Part shown: one piece after another, positions 34,673 to 46,996 of the stretch
Numbering within the stretch: position 1 is the first letter of the stretch
Layout of the letters: each line of letters starts with the position of its first letter
Assembly (NCBI GenBank): GCA_934045075.1
Contig: OW203740.1
Span: 13,864,346 to 13,928,345 of the forward strand
DNA from: Yponomeuta sedellus
Lineage: Eukaryota; Arthropoda; Insecta; Lepidoptera; Yponomeutidae
Length of the DNA: 64,000 nt
Direction: 5' to 3'
Notes under the pieces: generated by a model
What the model was told of the DNA's origin: nothing
The model's input: the letters and a program-made list of their open reading frames with translations, nothing else
Databases searched by the model: none
Program-made: the position numbers and the translations under genes

Positions 34673-34685
34673 TAGATAAATATTT

Positions 34686-35608
34686 AAAAACCTATATAGA
34701 GGCTAAAAATTTCACCCATGCCGGGATTCGAACCCGCAACCTCTGGCTATCCGTACCAGCGCTCTACCAATTGAGCCAATGGGCGACTCACGGCATCAGT
34801 GAAATTTCGAACCTCTTTACAATATTCTCTGTATTACGTACAGGCAGCGACATCTGACTTAAGCAAATTGCATTACTTACAGCCCCGACCACCTACTTTG
34901 CAGTTAGGTTTAACATCGGAACGATATCACTGTACCCACATGATTACACTATTTTTATTTTTAATGCACTAACCCGTGCTAAGGAACAAATTTAAAAACC
35001 TATTTAGAGGCTAAAAATTTCACCCATGCCGGTATTCGAACCCGCAACCTCTGGCTATCCGTACCAGCGCTCTACCAATTGAGCCAATGGGCGACTCACG
35101 GCATCAGTGAAATTTCGAACCTCTTTACAATATTCTCTGTATTACCTACAGGCAGCGACATCTGACTTAAGCAAATTGCATTACTTACAGCCCCGACCAC
35201 CTACTTTGCAGTTGAATCCCGGCATGGGTGAAATTTTTAGCCTCTAAATAGGTTTTAAATTTGTTCCTTAGCACGGGTTAGTGCATTAAAAATAAAAATA
35301 GTGTAATCATGTGGGTACAGTGATATCGTTCAAATGTTAAACCTAACTGCAAAGTAGGTGGTCGGGGCTGTAAGTAATGCAATTTGCTTAAGTCAGATGT
35401 CGCTGCCTGTACATAATACAGAGAATATTGTAAAGAGGTTCGAAATTTCACTGATGCCGTGAGTCGCCCATTGGCCTCAATTGGTAGAGCGCTGGTACGG
35501 ATAGCCAGAGGTTGCGGGTTCGAATACCGGCATGGGTGAAATTTTTAGCCTCTTAAATAGGTTTTTAAATTTGTTCCTTAGCACGGGTTAGTGCATTAAA
35601 AATAAAAA
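34686..35608 (+). mobile_element. tRNA-like hairpin SINE, copy e (multimeric inverted repeat)
   Basis: This 923 bp insertion is flanked by TAGATAAATATTT (34673-34685 and 35609-35621, identical). It holds two antisense units (starting 34686 and about 34990), an abrupt switch at 35213 (..TTTGCAGTT|GAATCCCGG..), and then sense units to the ATTAAAAATAAAAATA tail. Each full unit is about 305 bp with one tRNA-like box. Confidence 0.8.
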
Positions 35609-35811
35609 TAGATAAATATTTTACAAGTGCAATCTATTGAGAAAAATCAAAGAGACAGAAAACATCAGTTGCTAGGAAAACCTAACTTGTAGAATGCTCC
35701 ATCGTTTGACCAAAAGAGTTTATCATAGAGACATACAGTCTTCACACCCTCCGCAGCTATTTATTTATTTACTACTTATTACAAAGTATTTACAGAAGTA
35801 TGTGCAACAAC

Positions 35812-36011
35812 NNNNNNNNNNNNNNNNNNNNNNNNNNNNNNNNNNNNNNNNNNNNNNNNNNNNNNNNNNNNNNNNNNNNNNNNNNNNNNNNNNNNNNNNN
35901 NNNNNNNNNNNNNNNNNNNNNNNNNNNNNNNNNNNNNNNNNNNNNNNNNNNNNNNNNNNNNNNNNNNNNNNNNNNNNNNNNNNNNNNNNNNNNNNNNNNN
36001 NNNNNNNNNNN
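35812..36011. other. Assembly gap (200 N)
   Basis: Exactly 200 N, i.e. an arbitrary-size gap; it abuts the GAAA microsatellite, which probably caused it. Confidence 0.95.
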
Positions 36012-36239
<228 letters not shown>

Positions 36240-36489
36240 ATTCATGAAACATGAGTATAAATAGATGTACAGTAAGATATATTTTGTTCTGCATGTTTTG
36301 TCTTTATAGACATACGAATTTTTAATTCGAGAGAGCACCGATAATTATTTTCAATTGTCAATGATTATAAAACTAAGATAATGGATGTCAAAAATAAACT
36401 TAATTACTATTTATGTCAGATAATGCATGTCAAAATAAACTTAGCACTAATTATTCTAAGAAAGTATGTCAAACATAGAGGTATTACAA

Positions 36490-37949
36490 TCTTTCAGACA
36501 AGTATTCGTTTACAGTGTAATAACACTTTTCAGATAGTATTTTCTTCAATTTATATTTGAACAAATTTACATCAAGTTCTCTTAGTGCACTAGGTAATTT
36601 ATTGTATATTGTAGGTCCCATACAAAACAGGCTCTTTTGCATTAACGCAGTGTTTCGCCTTACGGATACAGACTCTGCTAGTGTCCCGTTGCAATCTATT
36701 GCTAACTTGTGAGATCCTCTTAAATATATCCGGATTGCATTTTACAAATAAAGCTGATTCTAATATGTACAGTGATGGAAGTGTCAGGATATTATGTTTC
36801 TTGAAGTAAGGCTTACAACTATCGGTTTTTTTTTAGTCGGAACATGGCTCTTATGCACCTTTTCTGTGCTTTGAATGCTGTTTCTCTATCTGTAGAGTTC
36901 CCCCAAAATATCAAGCCGTATCGCAGCACGGAAGCCAAAAGCCCATGGTAGGCAGTAACCACAGCATCGACGTTAGCGATAGGAGATAGCACGTACAACA
37001 TATATGCTGACGAGCTTAGTTTTTTTGATAGTTCAGCGATGTGAGCTTTCCAGTTAAGATGATGGTCTACAGTTAATCCCAGAAACTTCGTAGTTATTAC
37101 CTCTTCAATGCATATGTCTTCGTAGTGTATATTAAGATCTGTTATCGTTGGAATTCTTTGAGCAAATTGCATGAACTTTGTTTTCGTAAGGTTAACCCGT
37201 AGGTTGTTATTATTCAGCCACTCTATAATTGAAGATAGAGATAGATTAATGTCATTTTCGTAATTACATTCCTTTTTACATTGTATAGTGACCGTACTGT
37301 CGTCGGCAAAAAGAGTCATCGGATGTTTTGGTTGATGTTGGCAAGTCATTTAGGTATAAAATAAATAATAAGGGGCCAAGCACACTGCCTTGCGGCACTC
37401 CGGTAGAGACACTCCGCACACGTGACACATAGGTCTCCTCTTTTTTTGACTTCGGGTTGATTTTTTTTATTTGTGTGATTTGAGTCCTGTCTTGTAATTA
37501 TGATTCTATCAGTTTCTTTACATTTCCTCGCACACCATAGGCTTCGAGCTTGTTTAATAAAATACTATGATTCACATAATCAAACGCTTGCGTCATATCC
37601 ATGTAGAGAGTGCATACAGGAATTTTGGAGTCTACACAGGTCATAACAATGTTTAAAAAGTCAAAAATTGCCATGTTAATGGTTTTATTTTGGCGGAATC
37701 CCTTTTGCTCTTTTGTTAATATATTATGTTTTTCGAAGTATGAGTTTAATTCTCTATATATATATATTTCTCAAATATTTTTGCAAATATTGAAATGAGG
37801 GCTATTGGTCTATAGTATTCCATACGCTCACGATCTTCTTTTTTAAAAAGGGGTTTTATTACTGCCATTTTCAAACTGGTTGGATATTTTCCTTCAGATA
37901 TACTAAGGTTAATAATGTAACTTAAGTGACAGCAAATTTCAAGTGCCAC
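36490..37949 (-). pseudogene. LINE ORF2: reverse transcriptase and C-terminus
   Basis: Pieces in different frames: 37949-37746 (KMAVIKPLFKKEDRERMEYY RPIAL), 37349-36819 (MTLFADDSTV catalytic box, FLGLTVDHHLNW, AFKAQKRCIRAM) and about 36790-36490 (PTIYNKLPSALREL.. C-terminal conserved block). Stops and frameshifts separate them. Confidence 0.75.
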
Positions 37950-38039
37950 ATATTAATAATTTTTGTGCTGATACCATCATATCCGATACTATTTGTGTTT
38001 TTTAATGATTTAATAATTATCCATATATCGTAGGGCACA

Positions 38040-38999
38040 CTAGGGTGCCATAAACATAGAATTACTCTGTTTTGTAATGCCAGACTCTATCATACCTTGA
38101 GATTGTGATGTCGGTTGTATTTTGTCTATAAAAAAGTTATTAAAAGCATTTGCTATACATTGTGGATCTGTTAAAATTGTTTTGTCAGTTTTAATTCTCG
38201 TGATAGAGTCCTTTGGGATATTTGGTTTAGTGTCATTTATTATTCGCCACGTCGTTTTACATTTATTGTCAGATGTAATTATGTTATAGTTATTTTGAGC
38301 TCGTTTGGTTAGTCGTATAACCTTTCTGAACGTTTTTGTGTAATTCTTTAATTTTTGTTTATTAGCTTTGTTAGGGTTTAAGCGATATAACCATAACAAG
38401 TCCCTTTTTTTTCGACAGCATGTCTTAATTCCTCGTGACACCCATTTCGGACTATTCCTCGTTTTTATTGTCACCAGTTTAAAAGGAAAGCAAAGATTGT
38501 AGAAAAATTTGAATTTTTCTAAAAATAATTCATATGCTGTTTCTGATTGGCTAGTTTCGTAAATTTCCTGAAAACGTAGACCTTTAATAATTTCTTTGAA
38601 TTTATCCATATTTTCTTTACAATAATCTCTTTTCTCTAGCCGCCAGAATGGTATTAAACATACTTTTTTAGTTGGACATTTTAATATCTGGGCTGTATGG
38701 TCAGATAGGCCAAATTCCCTTACTTGCGATTTGCATTTCTTTCCAAAGTCATGCGCAAAGTTATCGATACATGTATTACTTATAAGTCTGGTTGCTTGTC
38801 TTAGCTCTAGCTTAAGATTGAAGTACAACAGCAGGCATTCAAAGTCTGATGAAATATTCGATTCTTTTAACATATCAATATTAAAATCACCAGCGACAAT
38901 TATATGTTTCTTGTGGTTTTTACACAATTTAACTAAGATCCCCTCTAAGCGTTCAAAAAAGAAATTAATGTTACCTGGCTTTGGACTCGGTAGATACAC
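38040..38999 (-). pseudogene. LINE ORF2: endonuclease C-part and linker
   Basis: VAGDFNIDML and FGLSDHTAQI are the catalytic GDFN and SDH blocks. A helical linker (YTKTFRKVIRLTKRAQNNYN, TTWRIINDTKPN) leads to the RT. Confidence 0.8.
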
Positions 39000-39376
39000 A
39001 CAACAATTATATCATGGCTCGTCAACTCCACAGCGCAGCACTCTATTACGTTACTTACTGATAATTTTGCAATTTCCGGTAAGTCTCTATACTTGTGCCC
39101 ATTTCTTATAAGAATGCACGAGCCCCCTCTCTTTCTATCTTCTCTACAGTAACAAGTTGCTAGTTTATAATTGGGGACCTTTAAGTATGCTTCGTATCCC
39201 TTCATCATAAAGTGCTCTGTAATGCATACCAAATCCACACATATGTCCCCATCTGAAAGCTCTTCGAGGCATACTGTAAGTGCATCGGCCTTGTTTAATA
39301 AGCCTGCAATATTTTGATGCATCAGATACAGCCATTTATTCTCGAAAAAATATTTGGGTTTCTTGAATATCATCAC
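38945..39376 (-). pseudogene. LINE ORF2: endonuclease N-part
   Basis: MHQNIAGLLNKADAL and LVCITEHFM are the first two conserved blocks (N and E) of the APE-type endonuclease. The frame shifts near 38970. Confidence 0.75.
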
Positions 39377-40590
39377 ATTTTTCTGTAATCACGTTGTCAG
39401 ATTTTTCGTTGAAGGATTGAATTTCGTGCATCAGACCATTGAGATCTCTGAATGCGGTAGTCATGCCGGCGTTATTTAGTAATCCCGTACGCATGTGATA
39501 CATATTTTGCTCGTAACTAAGTTTTTTATTAGTGTCGAGGAACCACGCGTATTCATGCGTGATTAAGTCCAGATAGAGCAAATTATTAAAATTTTCCACT
39601 CTCCAGTCGTGCATTGATGTATATTCTGAATACTTGAATGTCGGGAGGCAGATAATTATATTAGTGTGTTGTAGTTCTTGTAGTGTCTTCCTGATAGAGA
39701 GAATGAGATCAAAGTAATCTTTAGTTGTCTCAAAGTCCTCTGGACCAATAAGTATAACACAATAGTCGTGTTTTGTAAAGTTGAGGAGTTTTTCTTTCAG
39801 TCCACTCAGTTGTCGTTTTATTCCGATATTGGGAGTTAAGAAATGGCATTTTTCATATTGTGAGCTCAGAGTCGATTCCGCTATTGCCGATATTTTATTT
39901 GTATTATCACAACTTAAGATGTAGAGTTTGTTCTTTGTAGACGACTTTTTTCCAATTTGGCTTCTATTACGATCTGTTTCTATAGCTACGGTGTTATGTT
40001 TATGGCGGCTATTTATTTCTTTTTGAACCTCTATATTAGTTTGTATTTGTTTTGTGGCCGTATTTATTTTCTTTGAAGATTCTTTTTGAGTATCTTTATT
40101 TGTTTGTGTATGTTTTGTGGCCGTATCTGTTTTCTTTGGTGATTCTTTTTGAGTCTCTCTATTTGTTTGTGTCTGTTTCGTGACTCTACTTATTTTATTT
40201 GGTGATTCTATTACGGTTTGCTTTTGAGTTTTCGACCTGGTGACGGGACTACTAGTAATTTGCTTGTAGCGGAAATTTTTCTTCATTAGTTCGCTTAAGT
40301 TCGGTATTCTGTAACGTGAGCGATTCGATTTCACCGGGCGCACTATTTAAGTCCTGTGTAAGTTTTTCCAACTGATCTCGTAGATTGGACACTTCTTGGT
40401 TAATTTCATCATCTGACATTTCTGGTAAACTACTTGTGGTGCCATCTAGTGTTTGAGTCAAGCAAACACTTTCATTGGTATTATCCGATACAGTGCGCGG
40501 ACGCCTCCTGCGCGTAATATTATCAAAGAAATTCATCGTGATTCGTATAGATGTCGCTCCACTTCGAAATAAATTACAAAATAATTTCAC
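39336..40590 (-). pseudogene. LINE ORF1 (coiled coil + esterase-like)
   Basis: It is read in two overlapping frames. The first (40590-40252) has a coiled coil (EINQEVSNLRDQLEKLTQDL). The second (40343-39336) has tandem Lys/Thr/Gln-rich peptides (ETQKESPKKTDTATKHTQTN and relatives), then a domain with YILSCDNTNKIS..CVILIGPEDF..IIICLPTF, resembling the SGNH-esterase-like domain of CR1/Daphne ORF1 proteins. It is joined by a probable frameshift near 40300. Confidence 0.6.
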
Positions 40591-41215
40591 TCAAGTAGCT
40601 GAGGTTTGAACCTGGTGCTATCGCGTCCCAGTGATCGATAAGGGTAAGCGTTAGTATACTGCACTAAGCTTGGTGTTACGTAGCACGTCAAATATTAAGT
40701 TCATATGATTGAAGAAACAAAGATGACAACAGTTGGTGTACTTTGAACTTTAGGTGGTTTAGTAATTTGGTATTTGTAAGCAAAATACCATTTGAGAGTT
40801 ATTAATCACTTTAGAGAACTTTAAATTGACACTGTTTAGCACGAACACCTATTTGTATTGTTTTTCTCTCACAGTACACTTGTTTTAGAGTATTTTAGTA
40901 CATTTTAATCGGACAAAGTATAAATTGGTTTGAAGTTATTAAATCCTTTATTATTTGAGTCACAAACACTTGTACTATATCACTGTTGTTTGCTTAATAC
41001 ACGGTCAATGTTTTTGATTTGATTTACGGCTATTGTATATTTAATTAGATTAAGCTTAAATCGTTACTTGGTAAACGCGTTATGTCGAGGCGATGGTGGC
41101 GCCCTCTCTTGTGGGCGGTCGGTGTGGAGTCTAGGAAGTTTTGATCGCAGAGTGCGCGGGCGCGTTGTCGTGATGAAGAAGGACCCTGCGACGAACTGTC
41201 GACTGACGCTTTGTT

Positions 41216-42275
41216 TCTGGATCATACAACATTTTTAATGAAAATTTGAATTGGCTCTCAAAAAATGCGGAGGGAAATTTGAAAATAGAACAGTAGTATT
41301 TCTACATTTAAATAATCGACGTTTTCAAAACAATTACAAGTGGCCAGAGTCTTATACATAAAATTTTTTTTCGAAAAACTTTCTGAGTGGCCTGGTAAAT
41401 CAATAAACTTGAAGGTCTATTGATTTATCTCCATTGTTCCGCCACACGGACATTTTCGGCGATCTAAACTTCAAGTAATTTTACAAAAAATCATCGAAAC
41501 GAAAAACGTAGGTACTCGATTACTATCTCGGTCAGCGGTCGGTGACGAACTAAACGATGGGCCACTGTGTAAACACGACAGGCCACGCTCGCCACGATTC
41601 CTTTGAAGTGTGCTTAAAAACCGACAACTTCCCGATTGCAACAATTGTCCACCACTACACACCATTGCCCCCTGTACACAATGGCAACAGCGAGCAGTGG
41701 GCCAGCAAGGGCCATTGTGTACTGAGGCCTTTATATTGACGTCACGTTTCTTCTTCAAATTTAGTAAAAATACAAAAATACAGATCGAGCTATTACCTAC
41801 CTTGCATTGTAAATCAAAATTTAATACTGTGTTTGTCTTGCAATGAAATTTGAAAAGCAAAATATTATTGCTAATATTGATTGGGTAAATCCATCTTCGA
41901 CCGCAATCTGTCGCTAAAATTTGTCAGCAAAATGTATTTAATTATCACAATATTATATTGCAAGTAATAATTCAGTAATTCGATGAATGCAGTAATTTGA
42001 TGTGTCATGTGATGAATTCTGATATTTAAATACGTTTCGTTGAAAGATTTTAGACAACAGATAGAGGTGGTCATCAGCGAAGGATTTTTCGAACGGATTA
42101 TAAGGATCATCAACTACGTCAGTCTGCAGTAAATTTGACCAAGAAAGAAGAAAATGACCGTAGCATTGGTAGATAACAGACACTTTTGCTCACTTTCCAC
42201 CTACAGTACTAACTTGAAAACAAAAAGAAAGGCAGACCTACAAAGGAGAGCTGCTTAAAAATTAACATTTTCCAC
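41216..42275. other. Unassigned sequence
   Basis: It contains a TIR-like end at 41550-41735 related to 34381-34400. On the minus strand at 42135-41953 is an open segment (DDPYNPFEKSFADDHLYLLS..) with a possible acceptor, which I cannot assign. No other feature is seen. Confidence 0.4.
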
Positions 42276-42288
42276 TTTAAACCCTTTT

Positions 42289-42815
42289 TTAAAAACCTAT
42301 TTAGAGGCTAAAAATTTCACCCATGCCGGGATTCGAACCCGCAACCTCTGGCTATCCGTACCAGCGCTCTACCAATTGAGCGACTCACGACATCAGTGAA
42401 ATTTCGAACCTCTTTACAATATTCTCTGTATTACGTACAGGCAGCGACATCTGACTTAAGCAAATTGCATTACTTACAGCCCCGACTACCTACTTTGCAG
42501 TTAGGTTTAACATCGGAACGATATCACTGTACCCACATGATTACACTATTTTTATTTTTAATGCACTAACCCGTGCTAAGGAACAAATTTAAAAACCTAT
42601 TTAGAGGCTAAAAATTTCACCCATGCCGGGATTCGAACCCGCAACCTCTGGCTATCCGTACCAGCGCTCTACCAATTGAGCTCAATTGGTAGAGCGCTGG
42701 TACGGATAGCCAGAGGTTGCGGGTTCGAATCCCGGCATGGGTGAAATTTTTAGCCTCTAAATAGGTTTTTAAATTTGTTCCTTAGCACGGGTTAGTGCAT
42801 TAAAAATAAAAATAG
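42289..42815 (+). mobile_element. tRNA-like hairpin SINE, copy f (perfect palindrome)
   Basis: It is flanked by TTTAAACCCTTTT (42276-42288 and 42816-42828, identical). One full antisense unit (about 300 bp) is followed by a head-to-head pair meeting at GAGCTC (about 42679-42684). The arms, roughly 42592-42681 and 42682-42771, appear perfectly complementary over about 90 bp. The copy ends in ATTAAAAATAAAAATAG. Confidence 0.85.
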
Positions 42816-42828
42816 TTTAAACCCTTTT

Positions 42829-43800
42829 GTTAAAGATCTCTTTTTTATGAAAGCTATTTGGGTCACAAGCTACATTCATTATTGATTAATCCTGGTAAAT
42901 AATTACATACTTTGAAGTAAGGTACAATTTGCATCTATATAGTCAGATTTTTTTACAATAAAGTGATCACCAAATAATATATTGATTTGAAACTAACACC
43001 TTTGACGTTCATTCATTTAACATTTTGTTTTTATAGTGAATAATTTTTTTTTAACTTTTCTTTATCCATCTATCTATGATTTACAATTTTGGAGAGATGC
43101 AAAGTTATTGTGGAAAAGTCTATGGTAGTTTGTATTGTCGTTGGGTGAGATTTAAATTCAGGACAAACATAAAACAAAATTAAATGGTTTACATGTAGAG
43201 GTCTTAATATAAGCAACATAATGATGTGTTAATTTTAAGCCTGTTTTTTGATATTATCAATTCTCACATCACACTGTTTACTTACTACGATTTGGAAACA
43301 CTGAAATAAAGTAAACTGTTAGATGAATTAAATGGATAAAGACACCACTCGGATGCTGCGGTGTTTGGACACTGGATGTAGTAAACTTTACTAAAGAAGT
43401 ATGGTAAAGGAAAATAATATATATTTTGTAAACTTTCGTAGCTATAGTTATTCTCGTTATGCTCGAATACAAAAAAAAACACCTGGGGAGCATTCTATTT
43501 TTAAAAACCTGTGATTACAGTATATGAAAAGGTAGTGATAAATATTCTGGAACAAATGTTTAAGTTTCTTACCATTACTTCCATTTTTACTGGTTAAATC
43601 TAAGGTGGGCAACCACATCTTCCTTTAGGCGTGTTCGCAGTTTCTTCGTCCAAATCACTCGGGTCTAAAGTGCCATGTGAACAGATTAGAGTAGTTTTGT
43701 CCTGTTTCTCATTTCTGCGATTTTGCGTGCCATTGCGTCCATATGGGAAAACTTGAACAAAAAGAAAGAATGGATTAAATCGTTATCGTTATAAACTCTT
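42829..43800. other. Mostly unassigned, one possible exon on minus strand
   Basis: AT-rich. On the minus strand about 43751-43605 is a possible terminal exon reading FPYGRNGTQNRRNEKQD.. then LDPSDLDEETANTPKGRCGC, with stop TAG, preceded by a pyrimidine-rich TTCTTTCTTTTTGTTCAAG. The product is not recognised. Confidence 0.35.
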
Positions 43801-43804
43801 GTAT

Positions 43805-44078
43805 GTCCCTACTGCCGGGGCACGGGTCTCTTCCTGCATCGCAAGAAGGTTAGGCCATACTCCACCACGAGGGCCAAGTCCAGGTTAGTGGAGGATTGTA
43901 AGACAGTGGCGGGCCTTACTGTTAATAATTACCTTATTAGTATGGATAATATACTAATAACGAACGTTGATGAAGCGAAGGTGATCTGTCAGGATCGTGG
44001 CAAGTGGCAGTCCCTGGTCTCTGCCTACCCCTCTGGGATACAGGCGTGAGGTTATGTATGTATGTATATACTAATACG
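43805..44078. mobile_element. RTE-like LINE 3' fragment and associated repeat
   Basis: 43805-43925 is a reverse copy of the repeat family at 14730. 43960-44078 encodes on the plus strand AKVICQDRGKWQSLVSAYPS GIQA, then a stop and GTTATGTATGTATGTATA, the usual end of lepidopteran RTE-type LINEs (RT C-terminus and ATGT tail). Confidence 0.65.
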
Positions 44079-44403
44079 GTAATTATTACTGTGATGAACA
44101 AATATCGACTATACTACTACAAAGGGGAATTTTTATCGACAATGCTTTTGCATCACTAGTACAACCTACAAATGGATTGGTTTATTTTCCTAATTTTAGG
44201 ACGTAGGAAGTTTCTAGAGGCAACAATTACGGTAATTTTGGTTAATGAGACGTCAGGAAGTTTATTTCCAAAGTGATATTTCATTCCATAGTTCGTTTAC
44301 GCGAGAAAACATAGGTTTTAGGTACTCACCTTTGGAAGTTCACATTATAATCTGCGTTTTCTTTGTTTCTTATGTGACCTGCAGCCACCATGCACTTTTC
44401 ACC

Positions 44404-45470
44404 TCATTGTGCGTTTATTGTACAATATCCCAGGATAAGTTGTTTGCACCGAAATATTATTAAGACCGATTTGGTTAAATTTATACGGAGCGCGCGACTA
44501 CGTGTGCTGCCGATTCGAACGTCTTTTTTGATTCTTTGAGCTAAGGTAGTTATATGGGAGAATTGGAAGTCAACTTTACATGGATTTGTACTTTCCAAAA
44601 GTAAGGTCTCGGCTAATTGGGAGGAAGAATTTAAGCTAGCCGTTATATGCAGTGGCATGTTTTTAAAAAAAGTTTGAAATATTTCTGCTATGTCCTTCTT
44701 CGAATTAACTAACTTACCTTCGATCTTCATCGCAAATACCTGGTAGGTCTCGTTTTACCTGTTTCTTTGTTAATTACTTGCCAGACTGTTTTTATTATAT
44801 TAGTAGACGCCATAATTTTTTTACTTATACTAATCGATTTGGCTGTTAAACAAGTTTGTCTAAAAGTTTTTAAATATTTTTTTACGTACTCTTTGAACGT
44901 CGGATCGTGATTGAATTGTTTTTCTTCATACAATTCATAAAGCCTAACCCGCTTTTTAACTCTGTAATTTTTTTTAAGTTAAAAACATTTCAAATTCTTT
45001 TGATATGGTTGAAAACAATACTTGATATAACGTATTCGGATCATTGCTACCGAAATTCAACGAATTTAACTTTATGTTTAAATTTCTTTTAAATAATTCA
45101 ATTTTTTTTCTCTGTTATTGGCCTACAATTTAATTCATTCCTTTTTTTTTGCTTCCATTACTGACGGTAGGACTACCCATAACCCACTATGGTCTTACTG
45201 TAATTTATGTATGACTTCTTTTCCTAAATATTCACAATTGCAAAAGACATTATCTATGCAGGTAGCGCTAGTAGCAGTTGTCCTAGTGGGTTCTGTAAAT
45301 AAATTATCTAAATTATATGACCTGAAAAGGCTTGCGAGTTTAGTTTTAAGTGGACCTTGAACTAAGAAATCTATATTGAAGTCCCCACACACCACTATGC
45401 TCTTCGTAGTAATGAATAGGCGTTTTAAGGCATCCTCCATAAGTAATTCAAATTCATTATAAATCTACGT
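44404..45470 (-). pseudogene. Second LINE (Daphne/Jockey-like) fragment
   Basis: Minus-strand pieces: 45440-45195 with VVCGDFNIDFLV and TCIDNVF (APE endonuclease), 44933-44727 with the linker FRQTCLTAKSISISKKIMAS..TVWQVINKETG, and 44730-44404 leading towards the RT. It is interrupted by stops and lacks both ends. It is a different, more divergent copy than the LINE at 36240-41215. Confidence 0.65.
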
Positions 45471-45650
45471 GTAGCAATATAATAATAATGTAGCGAAAAA
45501 ATCGCATCACTATTGTGAAAAAAAATGTCCAGTGCTGGACTTTGCGGTTTGCTGTCAAATTAATAGAGAACTTCAAGGAAGTCGATCTGTCATAAATAAA
45601 ATTAACGTTTGGACTGATTATGGCGATTTTAATTAATAAATTTATTTCAG

Positions 45651-45774
45651 GTTACCCGAAGATAGCACAATGCAACAAATGTGGATAGACGGCATGGCTT
45701 CACGGTCGAATTGGTGTTGAACAAAATCACGTACGTTTGTAGCAGACATTTTGAAGATGGCTTCATTTACAAGA
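45651..45774 (+). pseudogene. Decayed THAP-type zinc-finger exon
   Basis: After TTATTTCAG at 45642-45650, LPEDSTMQQMWIDGMASRSN W is read in one frame, and after a shift near 45715, ITYVCSRHFEDGFIY in the next. The W..(C..HF) layout is the second half of a THAP domain. It is not the same as the THAP exon of the nearby P-like element. The first-half exon (CxxC) was not found upstream. Confidence 0.5.
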
Positions 45775-46689
45775 TTAGGTTAGGACTTTATTTTGTAACA
45801 AAGACTCTTATTTAACGAGCAATAATTTCATATAAACAAATTAATTTGTGTAAGTTCTCTACTGATTTATAAGTATGTTTTTATATAGCCAGAATTGTAA
45901 TGTTTATATTTCCATACCCCTTCCTAGTAGTAATAACCAAGACTATCGCTGGATTAGAAGGACAAATATTTATTGTTTTTTAATTTTTCCTATTATTTTA
46001 TTTTAGGTGTTCTTCTTGCTTTTTGTAATTCCTTGTGTAATTTAAAGGCACTGCTCTGGTTCCTGATACACAGGTTACCCTTCTTCAGGAACCAGGAATT
46101 TTAAACAATGTGAGTGTGGCGCTAGTTGTGCAATAAATAATTTAATTTCCGTAAAAACGTCTTCTAAATTTTGTCAAATAATAAACAATCTATCACAAGT
46201 TATTGTTATACTTCTTTTTCTATGAGCTGCGCTCTAAAATTTTGAATGCACAAAGCTTGCTATCTAGGTATGGTTAGACCGAGGAAAATTTGTTTATTGG
46301 ATGCAAATTGAACTTGTACAAATCGATAGTTTTCTGTCGTTTTTTTCAGCTAACCTGGGCTCAATGTCATGTTGTACATACATACAAACTTACATTACAT
46401 AACAGATTTAACAATTACAAGTTACAACCTAGGTAAATCAAATAAATAAAAATCTCACTGTGCATGTTATCGAACCCTTCCTTAATGGGTTCACCGATTT
46501 TAATGAGTTTGTGTATTTGCAACATATAGGTAAGTGACAACAAGAATTCGGAGAGCTGAGAATTTATCGTAGGGCTAATAGATATGCCACACCAACGTTT
46601 GCGGCGCCAGCTATGTTTAGTTAAGGAATACATAATATCGACGTTTTCGTGTTGAATGTCCCATCCTTATGAATTTCTACTTTTGTCTA
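45775..46689. other. No recognisable gene
   Basis: AT-rich sequence between the THAP remnant and the P-like element. Possible acceptors occur, but no coding segment can be supported. Confidence 0.45.
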
Positions 46690-46996
46690 TGACCCCCCCA
46701 GCCTAGCGCAAGTAGGAACTTTGAAATTTTTGTTCGCATTTAGCCCCGTTTTAATGGCGGACATCGTAGATAGAGTGAACTCCCGAACTCCCTCTACGGG
46801 CGGACATATTTTTGTCTTACTCTTTAATACTACTTACTCTTTCTTTGCTGTCAATGTCAAACTGAAAACATAACAAATATGGCGGAACGCGGCACATATT
46901 AGAACGTTTTCTAGTTAAAATTTTTGTGTTTTAAGTTTGTTCAATATCTGGCTGTGTATATCTTGTTGTACAGTGTTTAGTGATTTTCTTTTAATA

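Larger units (their letters stand above)
36240..41215 (-). mobile_element. Daphne/Jockey-like LINE, defective
   Basis: On the minus strand it runs from a GC-rich 5' UTR (about 41215-40600) through ORF1 (40590-39336) and ORF2 (39376-36490) to a 3' end near 36240. ORF2 has APE endonuclease motifs (GDFNID, SDH) and RT with FADDS. Several frameshifts and stops break ORF2 (near 38970, 37950, 37350 and 36820). The 5' limit is estimated from composition. Confidence 0.75.

Noticed and set aside
34719..34790. tRNA genes at the GGTTCGAATCC-containing sites (also 17070, 20430, 35030, 35465, 42330, 42640)
   Set aside because: They match tRNA boxes, but all lie inside the hairpin repeat family, have a C instead of T before the anticodon triplet, and have mismatched T and acceptor stems. 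They are SINE parts, not genes.
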